Shown here in pieces: positions 9,564 through 22,164 of a DNA stretch of 64,000 nt. The notes below the pieces were generated by a model. It saw nothing but the letters and a program-made list of their open reading frames with translations, made no database searches and had not been told where the DNA came from. Each line of letters opens with the position of its first letter. Position 1 is the first letter of the stretch. The DNA is from Ochrobactrum sp. CGA5 (GTDB lineage Bacteria; Pseudomonadota; Alphaproteobacteria; Rhizobiales; Rhizobiaceae), in NCBI RefSeq assembly GCF_006345815.1, contig NZ_VCIG01000009.1, positions 159,095 to 223,094 of the forward strand, in the 5' to 3' direction. A program made the translations under genes and the position numbers.

Positions 9564-9808
9564 AAGCTTGTTGCAAAATCATCAATCGTCAAACGGGCTG
9601 TTGCCCACTGCATACTGACATTGATATATGCCGTTGCGAAATAAGTATCAATAGCCTTGGGAATTGGCCGGTTTTTCGGATAAAAACCCAGATAAACCCA
9701 ATGCAGGATTTTACTGCCGGAAACAGTCTGTGGTAGGGATGTTCCGGTGAAACCTACAACCCGGGCCGGATTGCCGGTCGATACAGAATGAACCTCAAGG
9801 GAGGCGTA

Positions 9809-10327
9809 ATGGCAGAACAGAAATCCAGCTACGGGTATGAAGAACTCCTGGCCTGTGCACGCGGCGAGATGTTCGGTCCCGGCAATGCTCAGCTTCCTCT
9901 GCCTCCGATGCTGATGGTCCACCGCATCACAGATATTTCCGAAACCGGCGGCGAGTTTGATAAAGGCTATATCCGCGCTGAATATGATGTGCGCCCGGAT
10001 GACTGGTATTTTCCGTGCCATTTTATGGGCAATCCGATTATGCCGGGCTGCCTCGGTCTCGACGGTATGTGGCAGTTGACCGGTTTTTTCCTCGGCTGGC
10101 TTGGCGAGCCGGGTCGCGGCATGGCTCTCTCCACCGGTGAAGTGAAGTTCAAGGGCATGGTGCGTCCGCATACCAAGCTTCTCGAATATGGTATCGATTT
10201 CAAGCGCGTCATGCGTGGCCGCCTCGTGCTCGGCACCGCTGATGGCTGGCTGAAAGCCGATGGCGAAATCATCTACCGGGCGACCGACCTGCGCGTTGGC
10301 CTGTCAAAGGACAGCGAGGGCCAATAA
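9809..10327 (+). CDS. fabA: 3-hydroxydecanoyl-ACP dehydratase/isomerase FabA
   Basis: Dehydrates 3-hydroxydecanoyl-ACP and isomerises trans-2 to cis-3-decenoyl-ACP, the branch point of anaerobic unsaturated fatty acid synthesis. The catalytic pair is His71 (in FPCHFMGNP) and Asp85 (in [10 protein letters not shown]), matching His70/Asp84 of the E. coli enzyme. ATG 9809 is preferred because AGGGAGG stands 8 bp upstream; an earlier in-frame ATG at 9788 precedes that site. At 172 residues it is full length. It heads the fabA-fabB-fabI cluster. Confidence 0.96.
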   Translation: MAEQKSSYGYEELLACARGEMFGPGNAQLPLPPMLMVHRITDISETGGEFDKGYIRAEYDVRPDDWYFPCHFMGNPIMPGCLGLDGMWQLTGFFLGWLGEPGRGMALSTGEVKFKGMVRPHTKLLEYGIDFKRVMRGRLVLGTADGWLKADGEIIYRATDLRVGLSKDSEGQ

Positions 10328-10490
10328 GGCGCCTCAATCATCATCATCCACGAGCGCGACTGCAAAAAAGTGTACAGTTTTCATGCGGCCGCGCTCAAAA
10401 CATGCGAAGATCGCACCTATGTAACCGCGAACAGGCGGCAGTCCGCATGACGGACGCGTCGCTCACGGAACAGGTGTAAAGGAGAACGCG

Positions 10491-11714
10491 ATGCGGCGTG
10501 TGGTCGTAACGGGTATGGGGATCGTATCCTCGATTGGTAACAACACCGAGGAAGTCACGGCTTCGCTGCGTGAAGCAAAGTCCGGCATCTCCCGGGCTGA
10601 GGAATATGCCGATCTCGGCTTCCGCTGTCAGGTGCACGGTGCCCCGAAGATTGATGTCGAAGCACTGGTCGATCGTCGTGCGATGCGCTTCCATGGCCGT
10701 GGTACGGCCTGGAACCACATTGCCATGGATCAGGCCATTGCGGATGCGGGGCTTTCCGAAGACGAAGTATCCAACGACCGTACCGGCATCATCATGGGTT
10801 CCGGTGGTCCTTCGACGCGCACCATTGTTGATTCTGCTGACATCACGCGTGACAAAGGTCCGAAGCGTGTCGGTCCGTTCGCCGTGCCGAAAGCCATGAG
10901 TTCAACGGCTTCCGCGACGCTTGCGACCTTCTTCAAGATCAAGGGCATCAACTATTCGATTTCCTCCGCGTGCGCGACTTCCAACCATTGCATTGGCAAT
11001 GCGTTCGAGATGATCCAGTACGGCAAGCAGGACCGCATGTTTGCGGGCGGCTGCGAAGATCTCGACTGGACTTTATCGGTTCTGTTCGACGCCATGGGCG
11101 CCATGTCCACCAAGTATAACGACACGCCCTCCACCGCATCGCGCGCTTACGACAAGAACCGCGATGGATTCGTAATCGCAGGCGGCGCCGGTGTCTTGGT
11201 ACTCGAAGATCTGGAAACCGCACTGGCCCGTGGCGCCAAGATTTACGGCGAAATCGTGGGCTATGGCGCAACCTCCGACGGCTACGATATGGTCGCTCCG
11301 TCCGGCGAGGGGGCCATCCGTTGCATGAAGATGGCGCTTTCGACTGTCAAGGGCAAGATCGACTACATCAATCCGCATGCCACCTCGACACCCGCTGGCG
11401 ATGCGCCGGAAATCGAAGCGATCCGTCAGGTCTTCGGCTCGGGAGACGCCTGCCCGCCGATCGCTGCGACCAAGTCGCTGACCGGCCATTCGCTCGGCGC
11501 AACCGGCGTGCAGGAAGCGATCTATTCGCTTCTGATGATGCACAACAATTTCATTTGCGAAAGCGCACATATCGAAGAACTGGACCCTGCCTTCGCGGAC
11601 ATGCCTATCGTTCGCAAGCGCATTGACAACGCTCAGCTCAACACCGTGCTCTCCAACTCCTTCGGGTTTGGCGGCACCAACGCGACGCTGGTTTTCCAGC
11701 GCTACCAGGGCTGA
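10491..11714 (+). CDS. fabB: 3-oxoacyl-ACP synthase I FabB
   Basis: Condensing enzyme that elongates acyl-ACP, including the cis-3-decenoyl intermediate made by FabA. The nucleophilic cysteine is near residue 161 in [12 protein letters not shown]. The two active-site histidines are in [12 protein letters not shown] and [11 protein letters not shown], and the glycine-rich C-terminus is [14 protein letters not shown]. Length 407 is typical. AAGGAGAA lies 6 bp before the ATG. The 163-bp gap after fabA holds no terminator, and fabI follows 14 bp later, so the three probably form one operon. Confidence 0.96.
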   Translation: MRRVVVTGMGIVSSIGNNTEEVTASLREAKSGISRAEEYADLGFRCQVHGAPKIDVEALVDRRAMRFHGRGTAWNHIAMDQAIADAGLSEDEVSNDRTGIIMGSGGPSTRTIVDSADITRDKGPKRVGPFAVPKAMSSTASATLATFFKIKGINYSISSACATSNHCIGNAFEMIQYGKQDRMFAGGCEDLDWTLSVLFDAMGAMSTKYNDTPSTASRAYDKNRDGFVIAGGAGVLVLEDLETALARGAKIYGEIVGYGATSDGYDMVAPSGEGAIRCMKMALSTVKGKIDYINPHATSTPAGDAPEIEAIRQVFGSGDACPPIAATKSLTGHSLGATGVQEAIYSLLMMHNNFICESAHIEELDPAFADMPIVRKRIDNAQLNTVLSNSFGFGGTNATLVFQRYQG

Positions 11715-11728
11715 GGGAGAGGGAAAAT

Positions 11729-12547
11729 ATGGAAGGTTTGATGAAAGGCAAACGCGGCCTCATCATGGGGGTCGCGAATAATCACTCACTTGCTTGGGGA
11801 ATTTCAAAGCAACTCGCAGCACAAGGCGCTGAACTAGCCTTCACCTATCAGGGTGAAGCGCTCGGTAAGCGCGTAAAGCCGCTGGCCGAACAGGTTGGCT
11901 CTAATTTCGTGCTACCCTGCGATGTGGAAGATATCGAGTCGGTTGATGCGGTCTTTGCCGAAATCGAAAAGAAGTGGGGAAAGCTCGATTTCATCGTCCA
12001 TGCTATTGGCTTCTCTGACAAAACCGAACTGAAGGGTCGCTACGCAGACGTCACCACGCGCGAAAATTTCAGCCGCACCATGGTGATTTCCGCCTACTCC
12101 TTCACGGAAATGGCGCAGCGTGCCGAAAAGCTCATGAAGGATGGCGGCTCAATCCTGACGCTGACCTATGGCGGTTCGACGCGCACCATCCCGAACTACA
12201 ATGTCATGGGCGTTGCCAAGGCCGCGCTTGAAGCCATGGTTCGTTATCTTGCCGCCGATTACGGCCCGCAGGGTATCCGCGTCAACGCCATCTCAGCTGG
12301 GCCGGTGCGCACGTTGGCCGGTGCCGGTATTGGCGATGCACGCGCAATCTTCAGCTATCAGCGCCGCAATTCGCCGCTGCGCCGCACCGTCGACATCGAC
12401 GATGTTGGCAAATCGGCGGTCTATCTGCTGTCCGATCTTTCGAGCGGCGTTACCGGCGAAATCCATTATGTGGATTCCGGCTACAATATCGTCTCCATGC
12501 CGACATTGGAGGAGCTGAAAAGCTCTGATGCGGAACGAGGCGAGTAA
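11729..12547 (+). CDS. fabI: Enoyl-ACP reductase FabI (NADH)
   Basis: Short-chain dehydrogenase that completes each fatty acid elongation cycle; the target of triclosan and isoniazid-like inhibitors. The cofactor loop is GLIMGVANNHSLAWG near residues 10-24. The active-site residues Tyr147, Tyr157 and Lys164 sit in the TYGGS and NYNVMGVAKAAL segments with FabI spacing. It starts 14 bp after fabB with GAGGGAGAGGG upstream. An intrinsic terminator follows, ending the fab operon. Confidence 0.95.
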   Translation: MEGLMKGKRGLIMGVANNHSLAWGISKQLAAQGAELAFTYQGEALGKRVKPLAEQVGSNFVLPCDVEDIESVDAVFAEIEKKWGKLDFIVHAIGFSDKTELKGRYADVTTRENFSRTMVISAYSFTEMAQRAEKLMKDGGSILTLTYGGSTRTIPNYNVMGVAKAALEAMVRYLAADYGPQGIRVNAISAGPVRTLAGAGIGDARAIFSYQRRNSPLRRTVDIDDVGKSAVYLLSDLSSGVTGEIHYVDSGYNIVSMPTLEELKSSDAERGE

Positions 12548-12563
12548 GCCTGACAGTACAAAG

Positions 12564-12592
12564 AAGCCGCCCTTCGAGGCGGCTTTTTTGTT
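12564..12592 (+). terminator. Terminator of the fabA-fabB-fabI operon
   Basis: 8-bp stem AAGCCGCC/GGCGGCTT with a 6-nt loop and a long T-run, 16 bp past fabI. The gene on the other side converges, so it may serve both strands in part. Confidence 0.9.
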
Positions 12593-13627
12593 TCATTTCT
12601 TCGCGTCGAAGATTTTGAAACCATTTGCCTCTTCAAGCAGTGTCACGTTCTTGAACAATCCTTTGAGCGTAATCTCATAAGGCAGTTGACGGTTTGCGAC
12701 CATCAGCAGACGTCCGCCCGGTTTAAGACGCGACGCGGCAGCGGCTATGAACGCCTGACCAAGCGACACATCCGTCACCCTCCCCTCGTGGAAAGGCGGG
12801 TTCATGATTACAGTGTCGTAGATGCCTGCCATCTTTTCACTCGTCACATCAAACCAGTTGAAGCTGATCGGCACAGATGCGGACAGCCGTTCCAGACTGC
12901 CGCGCGCCGCTTCCAGCGCCTCGTAATCCGCTTCGTAGAGATCAATGGATTTGATGCGATCCGCGAACTTGAGGCATTGCGCTGCAAGATACCCCCAGCC
13001 TGCGCCAAGATCAGCAACATTGCCGAAAACGATCTTTTCCATATGCGGGACGAGCAGCGCCGAACCTTTGTCTATAACGCCGTGCGAGAACATGCCGGGT
13101 TCGGTGCGAAACACGTCGTCAATATCCTTAGCAAGCGGTTTCAGCGCCGTGATAAAATCATCAGTAAGATCGGCAGGACGCCTAAGCCAGAACACCACCG
13201 CATGGTTCTTCGACATACGGTCGCTGATCTCGGCAATATTGCCGACCCATTTCCTGAAACTATCGATGCCAAGCTTCTTGTCGCCGGACACGACAATCCA
13301 CCCCCCCGGCTCAACACGCGCCAGAAGCTCAGAAAACCACGCCTCGTTACGTCCGCGATGTTTTCCAAGCACAAGTAGCCCACCGGAAAAACGGCTCTCC
13401 TCGCCCATGTCTGGCGCTAATCTGGGAACGGTCTTGAAACTCTCCTTTTCCAGCGCCAGCCAGTCGGGACGCCACGGCTGCAGGAAAGTCAATGCACGTT
13501 TCCATTCGTCTTCAAGATGCCGGTCCGCAGACAGACCACAGGCCAGAAAAGATTGTCCCTCCTCGGGCACATCTAGAATGGCCTGATCGAAGGGGAGAAA
13601 GAGAGTTTGTTGTGCCGGTGTAATCAT
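12593..13627 (-). CDS. RsmC/RlmG-type 16S or 23S rRNA guanine-N2 methyltransferase
   Basis: AdoMet-dependent methyltransferase with a degenerate N-terminal domain (about residues 1-160) and a catalytic C-terminal Rossmann domain. The AdoMet loop is VADLGAGWGYLA and the target-base motif is VIMNPPFHEG; NPPFH is typical of RsmC and RlmG, which make m2G in rRNA. Length 344 fits RsmC. It lies between the convergent fab operon and pnp. Which rRNA position it modifies cannot be told from sequence. Confidence 0.85.
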   Translation of the reverse strand: MITPAQQTLFLPFDQAILDVPEEGQSFLACGLSADRHLEDEWKRALTFLQPWRPDWLALEKESFKTVPRLAPDMGEESRFSGGLLVLGKHRGRNEAWFSELLARVEPGGWIVVSGDKKLGIDSFRKWVGNIAEISDRMSKNHAVVFWLRRPADLTDDFITALKPLAKDIDDVFRTEPGMFSHGVIDKGSALLVPHMEKIVFGNVADLGAGWGYLAAQCLKFADRIKSIDLYEADYEALEAARGSLERLSASVPISFNWFDVTSEKMAGIYDTVIMNPPFHEGRVTDVSLGQAFIAAAASRLKPGGRLLMVANRQLPYEITLKGLFKNVTLLEEANGFKIFDAKK

Positions 13628-13659
13628 GATTCATCCATGGTCTTGAAATGAATCCCATG

Positions 13660-13691
13660 CAACAAAAAAGCGCGCCATAAAGGCGCGCTTT
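13660..13691 (-). terminator. Terminator of pnp
   Basis: 10-bp stem AAAGCGCGCC/GGCGCGCTTT with a short loop. Read on the minus strand it is followed by a T-run (TTTTTTGTTG), about 25 bp past the pnp stop codon. Confidence 0.85.
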
Positions 13692-13716
13692 CCTTTGAAA
13701 TCGAAGCAGTCGACGC

Positions 13717-15861
13717 TTATTCGGCGTCAGCTTCTTCCTTCTTCTTTTCCTGGGCAATTTCCTTGCCGGTTTCCTGATCGACGACCTTCATCGACAGGCG
13801 AACCTTACCGCGTTCATCGAAGCCCATGAGCTTGACCCAGACCTTCTGGCCTTCCTTGACCACATCGGTGGTCTTGGCAACACGGTCGACAGCGAGCTGC
13901 GAAATGTGAACCAGACCGTCACGCGGGCCGAAAAAGTTCACGAATGCGCCGAAGTCAGCAGTCTTGACAACGGTGCCTTCGTAGATTTCGCCTACTTCCG
14001 GCTCAGCAACGATCGAATGAATCCACTTCTTAGCGGCTTCGATTTCCTTGCCGTTCGACGAAGCGATCTTCACCGTGCCATCGTCTTCGATGTTGATCTT
14101 GGCACCGGTCTTTTCCACGATTTCACGGATAACCTTGCCACCGGAACCAATAACGTCGCGGATTTTATCGGTCGGGATGTTCATCACTTCGATGCGCGGA
14201 GCGAACTCGCCCAGTTCGTCACGCGAGGTCGACAGAGCCTTGGCCATTTCGCCGAGAATGTGGACGCGACCACCCTTGGCCTGTTCCAGAGCGACCTTCA
14301 TGATCTCTTCGGTAATGCCGTCGATCTTGATGTCCATCTGCAGCGAGGTGATGCCGTTTTCCGTTCCGGCAACCTTGAAGTCCATGTCGCCGAGGTGATC
14401 TTCATCACCGAGGATGTCGGAAAGAACCGCGAAACGTTCGCCTTCCTTGATCAGACCCATGGCGATACCGGCAACCGGACGTGCCAGCGGGACGCCGGCG
14501 TCCATGAGAGCAAGCGAGGTACCACAAACGGTAGCCATTGAGGACGAACCGTTGGATTCAGTGATCTCGGAAACCGCGCGGATCGTGTATGGGAACTGCT
14601 CAGCGGCAGGCAGCATCGGATGGATAGCGCGCCATGCGAGCTTGCCATGACCGATTTCACGACGGCCCGGCGACCCCATGCGACCGGTTTCACCAACGGA
14701 GTAAGGCGGGAAGTTGTAGTGCAGCATGAAAGGCTGCTTGTAGGTGCCCGTCAGGGCGTCGATCATCTGTTCATCTTCACCGGTGCCGAGCGTGGCCACG
14801 ACGATAGCCTGCGTTTCACCGCGGGTGAACAGAGCCGAACCGTGGGTGCGAGGCAAAAGACCAACCTCTGAGACGATCGGACGAACTGTCGAAAGATCGC
14901 GACCGTCGATGCGGCTACCGGTATCAAGAATGTTCCAGCGGACAATCTTGGCCTGCAGATGCTTGAAAATGGTCGCAAACTGTTCCGGCGACATTTCCGT
15001 TTCTTCTACACCTTCAGGGAAGAAATGTTCCTTCGCCTTTGCCTTAGCGGCATCGACGGCGGCATAACGAGCCTGCTTTTCGGTGATCTTGTAAGCGTCG
15101 CGCAGGTCGCTTTCGACTACGGCGAGCATCTTTGCCTCAAGGGCCGACAGGTCTTCCGGCTGGAAGTCGCGCGGTTCCTTGGCAGCAACTTCAGCGAGCT
15201 TGATGATCGCGTCGATGACTGGCTGGAAGCCCTTCTGTCCGAAAACAACGGCGCCGAGCATAACTTCTTCGGAGAGTTCCTGTGCTTCGGATTCAACCAT
15301 CAGCACGGCTTCCGAGGTACCGGCAACAACCAGATCGAGCTTCGATTCCGGCATTTCGTCGATATTCGGGTTCAAGACATATTCGCCGTTGATGTAGCCG
15401 ACGCGTGCCCCGCCGATCGGGCCCATGAAAGGCACACCCGAAATGGTGAGAGCTGCAGAAGCAGCAACCATCGACAGGACGTCAGGATCATTTTCCAGAT
15501 CGTGCTGGACGACGGTGATGACGACCTGCGTGTCGTTCTTGTAGCCGTCAACGAAGAGGGGACGGATCGGACGATCTATCAGGCGTGAGACCAGTGTTTC
15601 ATTTTCGCTCGGACGACCTTCACGCTTGAAATAGCCACCGGGAATCTTGCCAGCGGCATAGGTCTTTTCCTGATAGTTCACGGTCAGCGGAAAGAAATCC
15701 TGGCCCGGCTTCGGCTCCTTGGCAGAAACGACAGTCGCCAGAACGACAGTTTCGCCATAGGTTGCGAGAACTGCACCGTCTGCCTGACGGGCAATCTTGC
15801 CGGTTTCGAGCGTGAGCGGACGACCGCCCCATTCGATTTCTACTTTATGGGTATTGAACAT
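13717..15861 (-). CDS. pnp: Polynucleotide phosphorylase
   Basis: 3'-5' phosphorolytic exoribonuclease of the RNA degradosome. Two RNase PH-like cores are present: the first about residues 1-220, and the second about 310-550 with the catalytic aspartates in [19 protein letters not shown] domain ([16 protein letters not shown], about 565) and an S1 domain (about 625-695, GFAV-type segment [11 protein letters not shown]) follow. The Lys/Glu-rich tail is dispensable. At 714 residues it is full length. It lies downstream of rpsO, the standard rpsO-pnp order, with a structured leader between. Confidence 0.97.
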   Translation of the reverse strand: MFNTHKVEIEWGGRPLTLETGKIARQADGAVLATYGETVVLATVVSAKEPKPGQDFFPLTVNYQEKTYAAGKIPGGYFKREGRPSENETLVSRLIDRPIRPLFVDGYKNDTQVVITVVQHDLENDPDVLSMVAASAALTISGVPFMGPIGGARVGYINGEYVLNPNIDEMPESKLDLVVAGTSEAVLMVESEAQELSEEVMLGAVVFGQKGFQPVIDAIIKLAEVAAKEPRDFQPEDLSALEAKMLAVVESDLRDAYKITEKQARYAAVDAAKAKAKEHFFPEGVEETEMSPEQFATIFKHLQAKIVRWNILDTGSRIDGRDLSTVRPIVSEVGLLPRTHGSALFTRGETQAIVVATLGTGEDEQMIDALTGTYKQPFMLHYNFPPYSVGETGRMGSPGRREIGHGKLAWRAIHPMLPAAEQFPYTIRAVSEITESNGSSSMATVCGTSLALMDAGVPLARPVAGIAMGLIKEGERFAVLSDILGDEDHLGDMDFKVAGTENGITSLQMDIKIDGITEEIMKVALEQAKGGRVHILGEMAKALSTSRDELGEFAPRIEVMNIPTDKIRDVIGSGGKVIREIVEKTGAKINIEDDGTVKIASSNGKEIEAAKKWIHSIVAEPEVGEIYEGTVVKTADFGAFVNFFGPRDGLVHISQLAVDRVAKTTDVVKEGQKVWVKLMGFDERGKVRLSMKVVDQETGKEIAQEKKKEEADAE

Positions 15862-16162
15862 ATCTTGTCCTCATGTGGTGATGCCGCGCAAAAGCGCCTG
15901 AAGGCATCGCCTCGGTTGGCGGACAGGCCACGGGCAAGACAACGGGAAGTTCGCTATGTGCCAGAACATTCATTTCCGAATATCCCCTGACACGAACTGC
16001 CTGCAATCCTGCCCCATGACTGGTCCAGGTCATGAGCCTTGTGGCTCTTCATCGGCATGACGGAATGCACCTAGTGCGTCGTTTCATGCCAGCGGGCACT
16101 CCGCCCGATACTGTCGCATTTTGCTTTTTCAGCGGCTATCCGCACGACAAAATGCCCGAATA
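15862..16162 (-). promoter_or_regulatory. pnp 5' leader with hairpins
   Basis: About 300 bp between rpsO and pnp with no convincing gene. On the minus strand it carries a hairpin at 15880-15908 (GATGCC/GGCATC outside, GCGC-aaaa-GCGC inside) just upstream of the pnp start, and a smaller GC hairpin near 16090-16110. E. coli pnp is autoregulated through an RNase III-cut leader hairpin; a similar role here is inference. Confidence 0.45.
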
Positions 16163-16200
16163 AATTAAACGGGCGACGTTTTGAGACGTCGCCCGATTTT
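16163..16200 (-). terminator. Terminator of rpsO
   Basis: 10-bp stem CGGGCGACGT/ACGTCGCCCG with short A/T runs on both sides, directly after the rpsO stop codon on the minus strand. Some readthrough into pnp is likely, as in E. coli. Confidence 0.8.
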
Positions 16201-16204
16201 ACCG

Positions 16205-16474
16205 TTAGCGGCGCAGGCCGAGACGGCTGATCAGCGCCTGGTAACGTGCCTGGTCGATGCCCTTGACATAGTCAAGAAGACGACGACGCTGCGAAACCAG
16301 CTTCAGGAGGCCGCGACGCGAATGATTATCATTCTTGTGGCCCTTGAAGTGTTCGGTGAGGTTGGCGATACGCTCGGAAAGAACGGCAACCTGTACTTCA
16401 GGAGAACCGGTGTCGCCTTCCTTGGTGGCGTATTCCTTGATAAGTGCTTGCTTGCGCTCAGCAGTAATCGACAT
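16205..16474 (-). CDS. rpsO: 30S ribosomal protein S15
   Basis: Primary 16S rRNA-binding protein of the platform of the 30S subunit. The product starts [20 protein letters not shown] and is 89 residues, the exact family size. The conserved segment [20 protein letters not shown] forms the central helices. It lies between truB and pnp in the classic truB-rpsO-pnp order. AGAAAGGTGTTACG stands directly before the start. Confidence 0.97.
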   Translation of the reverse strand: MSITAERKQALIKEYATKEGDTGSPEVQVAVLSERIANLTEHFKGHKNDNHSRRGLLKLVSQRRRLLDYVKGIDQARYQALISRLGLRR

Positions 16475-16656
16475 CGTAACACCTTTCTAGATGAGAGGAA
16501 AACCAGACGCCCGGGCCGGGATGTCGTCCAGCGCGGGCCATTTACACGATCTGACATGCTTTTACGCATGATCGATGAGGGGCATATAGTGCAAAACTGA
16601 CGGAAACGCCAGCCTCAATTCAATTTGCTACCTTATCGCGATCTTCTGACAAAAGG

Positions 16657-17631
16657 TCAGCCCGTTGTGAAAACGCGCTTCGGTTTGAATTGTCCATGCT
16701 CGATATAGCCGATAGCGAGCAATTTTCCGCGTGTCGTGACGCAGGCTTCGTCTGCTTCCAGAGGGGCATCGCGTCCACGGAGGATTACCGGGTTGCCAAG
16801 ACGCACGCGTTGCGCCTGATCGTCGGTAAGTGGCACCTGCGGCAGACAGTCAAGCGCCGCACCCGTATCGATGACCAATGCATCAATCGCCGAAAAGTCA
16901 CGACGCGGAGCGGGCTCAATGACATTTCCATCCTCATCCTTCGGCGGAAGTGGCGGCCAAGCCTGTTCGAGTTCGGCCAGCGTTACGGCGTCTTCTTCCG
17001 TAAACGGCGCGACTTCGATGCGGCGCAGGTCGGAAATATGACCGTAGCAACCGAGGTCCCTGCCCATGTCGCGTGCAAGGGAGCGCACATAGGTGCCCTT
17101 GGAGCATTCGACCTCGAATTCCGTGCGGTCGGCATCTGGAGTGCCGACGATCTCCAAGCGGTCAATCTCGACTTCGCGGGATGGAATCTCGACCGTCTCG
17201 CCTTCGCGAGCAAGATCGTAAGCGCGCTCACCGTCGATTTTGATGGCGGAGAACTGTGGCGGAACCTGCGAAATGACACCAGTATAATTCGGTAGCAGTG
17301 CCTCGACGTCAGCGCGCGATGGCCGCTTGTCCGAAGTCTTGGTCGGCGAACCTTCCAGATCATCCGTGGAGCGTTCCTCGCCCCAGCTTACGGTGAAACG
17401 ATAGATTTTGGTTCCATCCATGACATAAGGCACGGTCTTGGTGGCTTCACCCAGTGCTATGGGCAACATGCCGGAAGCGAGCGGATCAAGTGTACCGGCA
17501 TGACCGGCCTTTTCGGCATTGAACAGCCATTTGATCTTCGAGACCGCTTCGGTCGATCCCATCCCCTTCGGCTTATCGAAAATAACCCAGCCGGATATCG
17601 GACGACCTTTTTTCTTGCCCCGTCGTGCCAT
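16657..17631 (-). CDS. truB: tRNA pseudouridine-55 synthase TruB
   Basis: Converts U55 of tRNA to pseudouridine. The catalytic aspartate is Asp49 in [12 protein letters not shown]. Further family signatures are [14 protein letters not shown] and the [15 protein letters not shown] segment near residue 185. A C-terminal PUA-like part ends the 324-residue protein. It starts 3 bp after the rbfA stop codon, which fits translational coupling within the nusA-infB-rbfA-truB operon. The long Pro/Asp/Glu-rich loop near residue 235 is an insertion compared with E. coli. Confidence 0.95.
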   Translation of the reverse strand: MARRGKKKGRPISGWVIFDKPKGMGSTEAVSKIKWLFNAEKAGHAGTLDPLASGMLPIALGEATKTVPYVMDGTKIYRFTVSWGEERSTDDLEGSPTKTSDKRPSRADVEALLPNYTGVISQVPPQFSAIKIDGERAYDLAREGETVEIPSREVEIDRLEIVGTPDADRTEFEVECSKGTYVRSLARDMGRDLGCYGHISDLRRIEVAPFTEEDAVTLAELEQAWPPLPPKDEDGNVIEPAPRRDFSAIDALVIDTGAALDCLPQVPLTDDQAQRVRLGNPVILRGRDAPLEADEACVTTRGKLLAIGYIEHGQFKPKRVFTTG

Positions 17632-17634
17632 GCT

Positions 17635-18087
17635 TTATTCGTCTCCATTGCGGGAAGCCTTGTCTGCCTCCCCGTCTTCTGCATCATCATGCCCAAGATC
17701 GCGGGCGACTTCCGGCGAACGGAGAATCGCATCGATCTTGGAAAAATTGTCAAAACTCGTATCGGCCCGGAAACGGAATTCCGGCATGTATTTCATTTGG
17801 CTGAGGCTTGGCGCCATGCGTCCGCGAATAAACTTTGCGTTTGCAGCCAGTGCCTTGATAACCGCCTGCGTATCGGCGTCGCCGAGAGGGGTGATAAAGC
17901 AGGTCGCAATCTTGAGGTCGGGCGACATGCGCACTTCAGAGACGGAAATCACGGTGCGACTGATTAGATCGTCGCGGATTTCACCGCGTTGAAGCACTTG
18001 GGCCAATGCGTGACGCACCTGTTCGCCGACGCGAAGCTGGCGCTGGGAAAGACCACCTGAGCCTTTGGGGTCGGGAGAACGTGCCAT
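17635..18087 (-). CDS. rbfA: Ribosome-binding factor A
   Basis: KH-fold protein that binds immature 30S subunits and helps 16S rRNA 5'-end maturation, important in the cold. The chosen ATG at 18087 ([20 protein letters not shown]) has GAGGA 7 bp upstream; an upstream in-frame start adds residues with no family match. The core [16 protein letters not shown] ... [16 protein letters not shown] is well conserved. An acidic C-terminal tail of about 20 residues follows, common in alphaproteobacteria. 150 residues. Confidence 0.93.
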   Translation of the reverse strand: MARSPDPKGSGGLSQRQLRVGEQVRHALAQVLQRGEIRDDLISRTVISVSEVRMSPDLKIATCFITPLGDADTQAVIKALAANAKFIRGRMAPSLSQMKYMPEFRFRADTSFDNFSKIDAILRSPEVARDLGHDDAEDGEADKASRNGDE

Positions 18088-18259
18088 CGTTAAATCCTCG
18101 GTAAACAGCCATAAACCGGCGTCCAGCTCCTTGGGCTGTACAACCACATGACTTGAAAATTATAGGTGTAACTTACCACAATTCAGATGGGAGTCAGACC
18201 CTCGAAACCGGGCAATAAGAAGCCGAACCGCCAATTCAGGGCAGTCCGGCTCAAAGCTA

Positions 18260-21163
<2,904 letters not shown>

Positions 21164-21306
21164 TACGTTTCCGTTTCCTTCGCGGCTCCGGCCGCTCTAC
21201 TCGAGCATTATCCAACGCGACCGAGTCATGTTGGATAATGCTCCAGTCATCCGCCTCAACGCGCAATCCGATCCGGGAGCTGCCAAAGCCCCTCCAGAGT
21301 TGCGCT

Positions 21307-21909
21307 CTAATCCAGGTCCAACGCGCTTTCACCGCGATAGCGATGCAACATAAGCGCCCGCTTTACGAACCCGGTTGCCGCCTTTCCTTCAAGTACGGCT
21401 GCATGTATCACATTTCCGCCACCAAATGCCAAATCCATTTCTTCTCCCGTAAACAGAGAGAAAGAAGGAATTTCTGGACCATCCAGATGCAACACGGCGC
21501 GGCGAGCCTGATCGAGCTTGCGTACACCGTCAGCAGCGGCTTCCTTTGCGTGCAACACCATGGCGGCTGTCCCGGTGCGGATCGCCTGATCCACCTTGGT
21601 CGAGCCCGACACCACAGCCCCGGCCTTGCGAGCCAGAGCGAGACTGCCGAGAGCAGATTTCGTCAGCAACTGGTCCACCAGCGCGCCAAGATCCGCCTGC
21701 GGCGTCACACCTTCCTTCAGCGCCCGCGCAAAAAGCTTGCGCTTGACCGCCTCATCCACCAAACGACGCTCGGCCTTTACCCAGCATCCCCTGCCTGGCA
21801 GATTCCTTTTCAAGTCCGGCACCACGGAACCGTCGGGGCCGGCCACGAAACGGATCAGATCATCAGCAGAACCGCTTTCGCGCGTAACGATACAGGTTCT
21901 GTCATTCAT
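21307..21909 (-). CDS. ylxR: YlxR-family RNA-binding protein fused to an L7Ae-like domain
   Basis: Two-domain protein encoded between nusA and infB, the usual place for ylxR (DUF448). Residues 1-85 form the YlxR domain (RTCIVTRESG, then NLPGRGCWVKAERRLVDEAV). About residues 90-180 resemble an L7Ae/L30e RNA-binding fold (LLTKSALGSLALARKAGAVVSG). ATG 21909 (MNDRTC) is chosen because GGAGCAGGA lies just upstream and the YlxR domain begins there; the longer open frame adds a Cys/Arg-rich stretch without family support. The function is probably in ribosomal RNA or RNase P biology, but this is unproven here. Confidence 0.85.
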   Translation of the reverse strand: MNDRTCIVTRESGSADDLIRFVAGPDGSVVPDLKRNLPGRGCWVKAERRLVDEAVKRKLFARALKEGVTPQADLGALVDQLLTKSALGSLALARKAGAVVSGSTKVDQAIRTGTAAMVLHAKEAAADGVRKLDQARRAVLHLDGPEIPSFSLFTGEEMDLAFGGGNVIHAAVLEGKAATGFVKRALMLHRYRGESALDLD

Positions 21910-22091
21910 TTCCTGCTCCACGCGAACTCCAGTCTTGCCATATCGTGGTCTGCCCGCGCATCGGACGTAACGCGGGCGCTGTACCAGAGCATAAGCCCCA
22001 CCACAACCCGTAAGATGACCGGAACCGCACTTGAAAACCGAACTGGCCTGTCGTTTCAGGTGAACAACGGCCTTTCCAGCGTTTAATTGCG

Positions 22092-22146
22092 AGAGCCGCA
22101 CAGCTTACGCCTGAATTGCCTCAGACGTAAGAAGCCATGCGGCTCT
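22092..22146 (-). other. Long hairpin in the nusA-ylxR gap
   Basis: Nested inverted repeats: AGAGCCGCA/TGCGGCTCT outside, CTTACG/CGTAAG in the middle and CTGA/TCAG inside. The hairpin lies between nusA and ylxR of a minus-strand operon. The T-run follows the stem on the plus strand, so it is not a normal terminator for this operon; processing or antisense termination are possible. Confidence 0.65.
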
Positions 22147-22164
22147 TTTTATGCCGACTGCTTA

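Noticed and set aside
9564..9808. Iron control element (ICE) between irr and fabA
   Set aside because: No sequence close to TTTAGAA-N3-TTCTAAA was found in the divergent region.
13906..14541. 211-residue plus-strand frame opposite pnp
   Set aside because: Shadow of pnp, no start signal, no domain.
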